Assembly (NCBI GenBank): GCA_003246035.1 | Contig: QKBP01000074.1 | Coordinates: forward strand, 1-6,381 | Reading direction: 5' to 3' | Length of the DNA: 6,381 nt | Source of the DNA: Desulfuromonadaceae bacterium | GTDB taxonomy: Bacteria > Desulfobacterota > Desulfuromonadia > Desulfuromonadales > SZUA-401 | In this document: positions 1 to 5,379 of the stretch, piece after piece | How positions within the stretch are numbered: the first letter of the stretch is position 1 | Layout: each line of letters begins with the position of its first letter | The notes under the pieces: model-generated | The model's database searches: none | Told to the model about the DNA's origin: nothing | Seen by the model: only the letters and a program-made list of their open reading frames with translations | Program-made: the position numbers and the translations under genes

Positions 1-3
1 GGC

Positions 4-1860
4 TCAGCGCCGGGTAGCGCGAATCGCCTCGAGCAGCTCCAGGGCCGCCTCGACCTTACCAAAAGGGGGCATCAGGTAGAACCCGGCCACCTCGCCGGCA
101 AATGCCGCGACCATCTCCGAGGCAATCGTCAACCCCTCGCGCACTCCGGCGTCTCCCGACAGACCGTTCATGCGCTGCCGGACTTCGTCCGGGAGCACGA
201 TCCCCGGCACCTCGTTGTGCAGGAACTCGGCATTGCGTCCGCTCACCAGCGGCAGGATCCCGAGCAGCACCGGGATCTCGAGCTCGGCTGCCGCGGCGAG
301 AGCCTCGCGGGTGCGGGGGATATCGTAGACCGGCTGGGTCTGCACGAAACGGGCGCCGGCGGCCACCTTGGCGCGCAGCTTGCGCAGCTGTCCGTCGAGG
401 TGCGTGACGTTGGGGTTGAACGCCGCCCCGAGCAGGAAATCGGTGCCGGCGTTGAGCGCGGCGCCGAAATGCGTCTCACCGCGGTTGAGAGCACTGGCCA
501 GCTCGAGCAGGCCGACCGAGTTGAGGTCGAAGACGTCGCTGGCGCCGGCTTCGGCGCTCACGCCCACCGGGTCACCGGTCACCAGCAGCAGGTTGCGGAT
601 CCCGAGCAGGTGCGCGCCGAGCAGCTCGGAGTGCAGCCCGAGCAGATTGCGGTCCCGCGCCGTGACATGCACGATCGTTTCGACGCCGGTCTCCTGCTGG
701 ATGCGGGTGGCCAGGGCAATGTTCCCCATGCGGATGCGCGCCAGGGGGTTCTCGGCCAGGCTGATCGCATCGACGCCAGCCTCGGCGAGTCGACGCGCCG
801 CATCAAGCACCTTGCGGCAGTCGCTGCCGCGCGGGGCGTGCAGCTCGACCGTCACCACCGCTCGCTCCCCCCGGGGGTCAAGGAAGCTCGGCCGCGCCAC
901 GGAGCGAGCCGCGGGAGGCTCCACCTCGACGTCCGGCAGGGGGCGAACAACAGACCTGGCCACCGGGGCGAGCCCGTCGAGGGCCCGGGTCAGCGCGCGG
1001 ATGTGCTCCGGACCGGTGCCGCAGCAGCCGCCGAGCAGGCTTCCACCCGCCGCCACCAGCTCGCGGGCGCGGTCTGCGAAGTAGTCGGGGGTCGCCAGGT
1101 ACATGTAACGCCCGTTGAGATAGTCGGGGAACCCGGCGTTAGGGAAGGCCGAGAGCGGAAGTGCGGTGGTCGCTGCCAACCGCTCCAGCAGCGCCAGGGC
1201 CTCACGCGGACCCGAGCCGCAGTTGATGCCGATCACTGCGGCCCCGTGGCGCTCAAGGCGACGACCTGCCGCTTCCACCGCAACCCCGGCACGGGTCCGC
1301 CCCCCCTCGAGGAAGGTCATCTGCGCAACCGCGGGGAGTCCGCAGACGGCGGCGATCTCCAGCGCCAACTCCAGGTCGTCGAGCTCGGCAAAGGTCTCGA
1401 GAATAAACAGGTCGACCCCGGCCTCCGCCAGGGACTCCATCTGCTCGGCGAAGATCGCCCGCCGCTCGTCGCGGCCGAGCAGCCCTTCCTCGCCCCGCGG
1501 CAACGGCAGCGGTCCCACCGAACCTGCGACAAACCGTTCCTCGCCCGCCGCCTCACGGGCGATGCGCACCCCGGCCTGGTTGATCGCCGCGACCCTCTTC
1601 TCCAGGCCGATGCGCGCCAGGCGTGCAGCGTTGGCGCCAAAGGTGTTGGTTTCGATCACCCGGGAGCCGGCGGCCAGGTAGTCGGCGTGCACCGCGGCGA
1701 CGCGGCCGGGATCGACGAGGTTGAGGTGCTCGAGGCAGGCTTCCTGGGGGACGCCGCGACGGTACAGCTCGGTCCCCATGGCTCCGTCCGCGACCACGAT
1801 GCGGGATGCGAGCAGGTCGAGGAACGTTCGGCTGCGAGAGGGATAGCGGGACATCGACAT
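4..1860 (-). CDS. Bifunctional homocysteine S-methyltransferase / 5,10-methylenetetrahydrofolate reductase
   Basis: A 618-residue fusion of two cytoplasmic one-carbon enzymes, the architecture of Bacillus YitJ. Residues about 12-297 form a homocysteine S-methyltransferase barrel: DGAMGTELYRRG at 25-36, ETNTFGAN at 70-77, and the three zinc cysteines Cys214 (GINCG) and Cys279-Cys280 (GGCCGT), which bind homocysteine thiolate. Residues about 333-615 form a MetF-type FAD reductase: VTVELHAPRG near 336, LLLVTGDPVG near 424, FVQTQPVYD at 505-513, and a C-terminal GFYLMPPFGK. The family is expected to reduce methylene-THF to methyl-THF and methylate homocysteine to methionine. No cobalamin or pterin domain is present, so the methyl donor of the first half is not settled by sequence. 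A Pro/Arg-rich linker (about 298-330) joins the halves. The start at 1860 is preferred because AGGA lies 5 bases upstream; a second in-frame ATG at 1854 is possible. Both active sites look intact. Confidence 0.95.
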   Translation of the reverse strand: MSMSRYPSRSRTFLDLLASRIVVADGAMGTELYRRGVPQEACLEHLNLVDPGRVAAVHADYLAAGSRVIETNTFGANAARLARIGLEKRVAAINQAGVRIAREAAGEERFVAGSVGPLPLPRGEEGLLGRDERRAIFAEQMESLAEAGVDLFILETFAELDDLELALEIAAVCGLPAVAQMTFLEGGRTRAGVAVEAAGRRLERHGAAVIGINCGSGPREALALLERLAATTALPLSAFPNAGFPDYLNGRYMYLATPDYFADRARELVAAGGSLLGGCCGTGPEHIRALTRALDGLAPVARSVVRPLPDVEVEPPAARSVARPSFLDPRGERAVVTVELHAPRGSDCRKVLDAARRLAEAGVDAISLAENPLARIRMGNIALATRIQQETGVETIVHVTARDRNLLGLHSELLGAHLLGIRNLLLVTGDPVGVSAEAGASDVFDLNSVGLLELASALNRGETHFGAALNAGTDFLLGAAFNPNVTHLDGQLRKLRAKVAAGARFVQTQPVYDIPRTREALAAAAELEIPVLLGILPLVSGRNAEFLHNEVPGIVLPDEVRQRMNGLSGDAGVREGLTIASEMVAAFAGEVAGFYLMPPFGKVEAALELLEAIRATRR

Positions 1861-1866
1861 CGATTT

Positions 1867-1879
1867 CCTGACCGTCAGG
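1867..1879 (-). promoter_or_regulatory. Inverted repeat overlapping the ribosome binding site of the methyltransferase/reductase gene
   Basis: The minus strand reads CCTGACGGTCAGG, a 6-bp dyad around one central base. In RNA it could form a 5-bp stem with a 3-base loop. Its 3' arm contains the AGG of the AGGA Shine-Dalgarno (1866-1869) that serves the ATG at 1860. It could be a protein-binding site or a small structure that limits ribosome access. An inverted repeat this short can arise by chance, so the function is inferred only. Confidence 0.3.
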
Positions 1880-1912
1880 TACGCTCGGTGAAAAGAGACT
1901 CGGGAACAGGCA

Positions 1913-3142
1913 TCAGCGCAGCGGGCGGAGCGTCGCGGTATAGAAGCGGTACCCCTCCTCGGCGACCAGCGCCAGCGAGAGCTCGACCCGGAAACTGCTC
2001 CCGTCGAGACGCCGCACCGGGACGGTCACCACCTTCTCGACCAGCTCCGCGCCGTGATGCTCGAGATAGCTCTCGACCCCCTGGGCATGGACCTCCTTGC
2101 AGTCGTCATGCACCAGGCGAATCACCGATTCACCGATGACCTCGGTGCGCCGACAGGCGAACATGCTCTCGGCCTGGCGATTGAAGAGGATGATCTGGCC
2201 GGCGGGGAGGAACGAGATGATGCCGTCCCGGGAGGTCTCGGTCAAGACCCGGTAGCGCCGCTCCGACTCTTCGAGCCCGGACGACTTCTCCCGCAGCGCT
2301 TCATTCATCGCATTGAACCCAGCAATCAGGGTCCCGATCTCGTCCTGGTTGCGGTGCGGGATGTGCTCGACGAAACGCCCCGAGCGTTCGATCTCGCGTA
2401 GCGCCTCTCCAACTCTGGCCAGCGGTCGGGTGATCGCGAAGCGGGTCAGCAGCCCCAGGCACACGACCAGGGCTCCAAAGGCCACGGCGACGAAGAACAG
2501 GGCACGCCGCATGTTGTCGTAGATGCGCGCCTCGAGGTGGGACATGGGAATGACGATCGACGCGGCGCCGATGATCTCGCCGAGCCGGTAATGGTAGGCC
2601 TGGTCGGTCTCGGGGGGGTAGAGCTCACGGATAAACGCCGGGGCCTGCTCCGGGTCGCCGTGGCATTCGAGGCAGCTCTGGTCGACGATGAACGGCTTGA
2701 CGTAACGCAAAACCCTGGCCCCCTCGAACTTGGCCACGGCAAAGTACTCGCCGGCGTCCGACTGCTGCTGCAGCGCCTCGAGGGCCTTGGTCTCGAAGGG
2801 ATCAGGAGCGTTCTTCGGGTTCCGGTAGCGGCTGGAGACCTGTCGCACCTGGAAGCCTGCGTCTTCGGCTGCGAGCAGGGCGATGCGGGTCGAGGCGACA
2901 ATCGGGATCAGCCCGAAACGCTCGCGGTTGAGCTGCACATCACCATCGACGAGGGCCTGCGAAATGTACTCGCGGGCCCGAATCGCCTCGGAGGCGACGA
3001 TACGCGCCTTATCGACCGCATCCCCCAGGACCACGGCGCTCTGGTTGCGGTAGGCGTAGACCCCGAAAATCACGAAGAGCACGGCCATGATGGCCGAGAC
3101 CACCAGGGTAATCTTGGTCAGAAGGCTCAAATCACGCAGCAT
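1913..3142 (-). CDS. Membrane-bound haem-c sensor protein, DUF3365 (Tll0287-like)-HAMP-PAS, no output domain
   Basis: 409 residues. A short cytoplasmic N-terminus is followed by a transmembrane helix at about 10-30. A periplasmic region of about 180 residues resembles DUF3365/Tll0287-like sensor domains and carries one c-type haem motif, Cys157-Leu-Glu-Cys160-His161 (bases 2660-2674). A second transmembrane helix lies at about 213-235. Then come a HAMP domain at about 236-287 (ITRPLARVGEALREIE and NQDEIGTLIAGFNAMNEALRE) and one PAS domain at about 292-407. The protein stops right after the last PAS strand, where related sensors continue into a histidine kinase, GGDEF or chemotaxis domain. It presumably senses redox state or a small ligand across the inner membrane and signals to a separate partner. 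The start at 3142 places the first helix at the usual distance; the Shine-Dalgarno is weak (GGA, 3 bases upstream), and a nearby ATG at 3159 is out of frame. A candidate promoter lies upstream and a TGATG lies at its end. Confidence 0.88.
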   Translation of the reverse strand: MLRDLSLLTKITLVVSAIMAVLFVIFGVYAYRNQSAVVLGDAVDKARIVASEAIRAREYISQALVDGDVQLNRERFGLIPIVASTRIALLAAEDAGFQVRQVSSRYRNPKNAPDPFETKALEALQQQSDAGEYFAVAKFEGARVLRYVKPFIVDQSCLECHGDPEQAPAFIRELYPPETDQAYHYRLGEIIGAASIVIPMSHLEARIYDNMRRALFFVAVAFGALVVCLGLLTRFAITRPLARVGEALREIERSGRFVEHIPHRNQDEIGTLIAGFNAMNEALREKSSGLEESERRYRVLTETSRDGIISFLPAGQIILFNRQAESMFACRRTEVIGESVIRLVHDDCKEVHAQGVESYLEHHGAELVEKVVTVPVRRLDGSSFRVELSLALVAEEGYRFYTATLRPLR

Positions 3143-3143
3143 T

Positions 3144-3180
3144 TTCCAGTCCGTCCCATGGGATGAAAGCGCTTCCAGTC
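3144..3180 (-). repeat. Direct repeats GACTGGAA flanking a 10-bp palindrome in the sensor gene leader
   Basis: On the minus strand GACTGGAA occurs twice, at 3173-3180 and 3144-3151, 29 bases apart (about three helical turns). Between the copies are the perfect palindrome TCCCATGGGA (3154-3163) and the 8-bp palindrome AAGCGCTT (3167-3174), which overlaps the first copy by two bases. The upstream copy overlaps the candidate -10 box. The downstream copy covers the weak ribosome binding site of the sensor gene. This arrangement would suit an operator for a regulator that controls the sensor. No regulator family is recognisable from the motif. Confidence 0.35.
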
Positions 3181-3205
3181 TAGCGAGTTACCATCAGAAT
3201 GCAAA
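3177..3205 (-). promoter_or_regulatory. Candidate sigma-70 promoter for the haem sensor gene
   Basis: The minus strand shows TTTGCA (3200-3205), a 17-base spacer, and TAGACT (3177-3182). Each box matches four of six consensus positions, and the predicted transcription start is near 3170, about 28 bases before the ATG. The -35 box lies just past the Nudix stop codon, so the sensor could be transcribed separately from rpe and the Nudix gene. Read-through from upstream remains equally possible, because I see no terminator in this gap. Confidence 0.35.
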
Positions 3206-3206
3206 C

Positions 3207-3782
3207 CTAGCCGGCACGCAGGGGGGCCAGCAGGGCGAGAAACCTGTGCACGATCTCCGCGGTCATCCCCCAGACCTCCTCGCCGAGCACGCTGTAGAAC
3301 CGGACCGGGTGCAGGCGCCCCTCCCAGCTCCAGTCCTCGACCCGGTAGACCTGCGGATCGAAGAAATCCTCGAGCGGGAGTTCAAGCACCGCATCGATTT
3401 CGTGGCGGTTGACCTCGAACCGGTAGGGGTAAGCGATCTCGCCGACGAAAGGTGTGACCCGGTAGCCATGAATCGAGATCACGTCGTCGAGACGTCCAAA
3501 GAGCTGCACGTCCTCGGGGCGGATCCCCAGCTCCTCGTCGCTTTCGCGCAGTGCCGTCTGCAACAGGTCGGCATCCTCCGGGTCCTGTCCGCCTCCGGGG
3601 AAGGAGATCTCCCCCCGGTGATGGGGGAGATGCTCGGTGCGCCGCGTGAACAGTAGATGATCACGCCCCCCCTTGGAAAAGAGCGTCACCAGCACGGCCG
3701 CGGGGCGCATCCCCTCCAGCGGCAGGGCAGAGGGCGCATACTCGTCCAGCACCTGGCGCAGGCGCAGGCGGTCGAGCTTCAA
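3207..3782 (-). CDS. Nudix hydrolase, probable CoA pyrophosphatase (NudL/UPF0035 type)
   Basis: 191 residues, a normal length for NudL-like enzymes, which cleave CoA or its derivatives to 3',5'-ADP and 4'-phosphopantetheine in the cytoplasm. The CoA-specific block appears at residues 43-64 ([15 protein letters not shown], then EISFPGG). It runs into a Nudix box ending Arg79-Glu80-Ser-Asp-Glu83-Glu84-Leu-Gly-Ile. The first Glu of the canonical Nudix box is Ala71 here; CoA-type members such as NudL also depart from it there, so this is not a sign of inactivation. GYRVTPFVG (106-114) and [14 protein letters not shown] (169-182) are typical downstream signatures. The start is a TTG whose bases overlap the rpe stop (TTGA), which points to translational coupling; upstream pairing is only a weak GGGG. 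The first ATG (residue 25) would remove a helix that the family normally has, so TTG is preferred. Exact substrate is not certain. Confidence 0.88.
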   Translation of the reverse strand: MKLDRLRLRQVLDEYAPSALPLEGMRPAAVLVTLFSKGGRDHLLFTRRTEHLPHHRGEISFPGGGQDPEDADLLQTALRESDEELGIRPEDVQLFGRLDDVISIHGYRVTPFVGEIAYPYRFEVNRHEIDAVLELPLEDFFDPQVYRVEDWSWEGRLHPVRFYSVLGEEVWGMTAEIVHRFLALLAPLRAG

Positions 3783-4444
3783 CGCTGCCCGGCCCCGCCG
3801 TTCGCCCGCAGAGCGGCGATCGTCGCGGCGTAGTCTTCGGCACCGAAGACCGCGCTTCCGGCGACGAACACGTCGGCTCCGGCCGCGGCGATCCGCTCGA
3901 TGTTGTCGACCTTGACCCCCCCGTCGACCTCGAGCTCCACCTCAAGTTTGCGGCGATCGATCTCGCGGCGCAAGGCCTCGATCTTGTTGAGCCCCGAGGG
4001 AATGAAACTCTGCCCGCCGAAACCGGGATTGACGGTCATCACCAGCACCAGGTCGAGATCGGAGAGGATGTCCTCGAGGGTCGCGACCGGGGTGGCAGGG
4101 TTGATCGAGACCCCGGCCTTCTTGCCGAGCCCTTTGATCAGCTGCACGGTGCGGTGCAGGTGGGGGACCGCCTCCTGGTGCACGGTGATGATGTCGGCGC
4201 CGGCGCTGGCAAAGTCGGGGATATAGCGGTCGGGATTCTCGATCATCAGGTGCACGTCGAGCGGCTTGGCGGTCACCTGCCTGAGCGCCTCGACGACCAG
4301 CGGACCGATGGTGATGTTCGGCACGAAGTGCCCGTCCATCACGTCGACGTGGATGTAGTCGGCGCCGGCACGATCGACCGCGGCGATTTCTTCGCCGAGT
4401 CGCGAAAAATCGGCCGACAGGATCGAGGGGGCAATCTTGATCAT
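3779..4444 (-). CDS. rpe: Ribulose-phosphate 3-epimerase
   Basis: 221 residues, the usual length of this TIM-barrel enzyme of the pentose phosphate pathway, which interconverts D-ribulose 5-phosphate and D-xylulose 5-phosphate. It opens with the family signature [12 protein letters not shown]. The metal ligands and catalytic acids are all present: His32 and Asp34 ([13 protein letters not shown]), His65 (LDVHLMI) and Asp174 (LEVDGGV). The phosphate-binding [12 protein letters not shown] (136-147) and VAGSAVFG (194-201) are intact. The reading frame stays open to 4531, but the start at 4444 is chosen because it begins exactly at the conserved N-terminus and has AGGAG 7 bases upstream. The stop overlaps the TTG start of the Nudix gene by 4 bases. 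A candidate promoter lies upstream. Confidence 0.97.
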   Translation of the reverse strand: MIKIAPSILSADFSRLGEEIAAVDRAGADYIHVDVMDGHFVPNITIGPLVVEALRQVTAKPLDVHLMIENPDRYIPDFASAGADIITVHQEAVPHLHRTVQLIKGLGKKAGVSINPATPVATLEDILSDLDLVLVMTVNPGFGGQSFIPSGLNKIEALRREIDRRKLEVELEVDGGVKVDNIERIAAAGADVFVAGSAVFGAEDYAATIAALRANGGAGQR

Positions 4445-4451
4445 GGAGGGT

Positions 4452-4456
4452 CTCCT
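4452..4456 (-). promoter_or_regulatory. Ribosome binding site of rpe
   Basis: The minus strand reads AGGAG, followed by 7 bases and then the ATG at 4444. This strong match fixes the rpe start at 4444 rather than at 4531, where the open frame first has a start codon. Confidence 0.8.
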
Positions 4457-4502
4457 GAAAGGCGCCTGCAGAGGGCACCGGGGGATTCGTTGCGGCTGGC
4501 AC

Positions 4503-4531
4503 AACTTAGCATGGGAGGCGGGGGAATTCAA
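4503..4531 (-). promoter_or_regulatory. Candidate extended -10 promoter for rpe and the Nudix gene
   Basis: The minus strand has TTGAAT (4526-4531), a 17-base spacer, then TAAGTT (4503-4508) preceded by TGC, an extended -10 signature. The -35 box matches four of six consensus positions and the -10 box three of six. The predicted transcription start is near 4496, about 50 bases ahead of the rpe ATG. It lies in the only long gap between cvfB and rpe, where an internal promoter would be expected. Confidence 0.4.
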
Positions 4532-4537
4532 TCGACC

Positions 4538-4559
4538 CCGGCGCTGCGGCTAGCGCCGG
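4538..4559 (-). terminator. GC-rich hairpin spanning the cvfB stop codon, possible weak terminator
   Basis: CCGGCGCT and AGCGCCGG form a perfect 8-bp stem with a 6-base loop. The cvfB TAG stop (4550-4552) lies partly in the loop and partly in the upstream arm of the transcript. The bases that follow on the minus strand (GGGTCGATTGAATTCCCC) do not form a proper U-tract. It may therefore be an attenuator, a Rho-linked end or an mRNA-stabilising structure rather than a strong intrinsic terminator. Confidence 0.35.
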
Positions 4560-5377
4560 CGAAGGCGTATACCGCCCTCCTCCTGGACGAGTTCGCCGCT
4601 CTTGAGCAGCCCCCCGACCGCCTTCTTGAAGAGCTTCTTGCTCATACCGAGGCTGCGCTCGATCTCCTCCGGCGAGCTTTTGTCGTGCAACGGCAGAGAA
4701 CCGCCATGCCCGCGGAGTGCCTCGAGCAGCTTTTCCTGGGCCGCATCACGCTCGGCGCGCGCCCCCTGCCGCAGCGTCACATCGAGCTTGCCGTCGTCGC
4801 GCACCCGGGCGATGCGGCCATCGAGATGCTCGCCGACCCGCATGCTGCTGCGAACCTCGTCACGGTAGAGCAGCCCCTCGTAGCTGCCATCGACAATCAC
4901 AACCGCGCCGAGTCCGGTGAAGCGCCAGACCACGAGCGCGACCTCTTCCCCGCCACGGTACGGGTGAGCCCCCTCGGCCAGACAACGCTCGATGCGCGCG
5001 GTACCGACCAGGCGCTCACGGTCGTCGAGGCAGACCTTGACCAGGTAGCTGCGCCCGACCCGCATCTTGTCGGGCTGCTCCGAATAGGGGACGAGCAGCT
5101 CCTTGGGGAGCCCCCAGTCGAGAAAGGCCCCGACCGGGTTGACCGCGCTGACCCGGAGCAGGGCGAAATCCCCCAGCTCGGCCCGCGGCTTCTGGCGGGT
5201 CGCGATCAGCGAACCTTCATCGCGCCAGACGAAGACCTCGAGAGAGGCCCCGGGCGCAACGCCTTCGGGGACCTCGCGCTGCGGCAGGAAGACCTCTTCG
5301 CCGCTGCCGTCGAGCCAGGCACCGCGTGCATCGAGACTCCGAACCGTCAGGCACTGAACCTTACCGGGAACGACCAT
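4550..5377 (-). CDS. cvfB: CvfB-family S1 RNA-binding protein
   Basis: 275 residues, the usual length of CvfB/YitL proteins. Three tandem S1-like beta-barrels can be traced: about 1-62 (degenerate), 68-130 (GDFALLRVSAVNPVGAFLDWGLPKELLVP) and 142-206 (GAVVIVDGSYEGLLYRDEV ... GKLDVTLRQ). A winged-helix domain follows at about 213-275 (SSPEEIERSLGMSKKLFKKAVGGLL and a final GGIRLRRR). CvfB binds RNA and in staphylococci affects virulence gene expression; in this organism a general role in mRNA or ribosome function is the safest inference. The frame is open to 5782, but that upstream part is the shadow of rsmB. The start at 5377 gives the family N-terminus and has GGAGG 7 bases upstream. It sits 2 bases after the rsmB stop, so the two are almost certainly cotranscribed. 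Confidence 0.92.
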   Translation of the reverse strand: MVVPGKVQCLTVRSLDARGAWLDGSGEEVFLPQREVPEGVAPGASLEVFVWRDEGSLIATRQKPRAELGDFALLRVSAVNPVGAFLDWGLPKELLVPYSEQPDKMRVGRSYLVKVCLDDRERLVGTARIERCLAEGAHPYRGGEEVALVVWRFTGLGAVVIVDGSYEGLLYRDEVRSSMRVGEHLDGRIARVRDDGKLDVTLRQGARAERDAAQEKLLEALRGHGGSLPLHDKSSPEEIERSLGMSKKLFKKAVGGLLKSGELVQEEGGIRLRRR

Positions 5378-5379
5378 GA

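Noticed and set aside
1861..1912. SAM or cobalamin riboswitch in front of the methionine-related gene
   Set aside because: Only 52 bases separate the genes, too short for either riboswitch class, and no multi-stem structure or known conserved box is visible.
217..2139. A 640-codon open frame on the plus strand, longer than the real gene beneath it
   Set aside because: It is antisense to the methyltransferase/reductase gene and the end of the sensor gene. Its translation is rich in Arg, Gly, Gln and Ala with no recognisable domain, and it bridges two unrelated genes and their gap. Long antisense open frames are expected in GC-rich DNA where stop codons are rare in the mirrored frame.
3143..3206. 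Intrinsic terminator after the Nudix gene
   Set aside because: The palindromes in this gap are short, have no suitable loop, and are not followed by a U-tract on the minus strand.
4445..4531. A 29-residue N-terminal extension of rpe
   Set aside because: The family starts at [18 protein letters not shown] lies 7 bases before that ATG, and the extra residues show no signal or targeting features.
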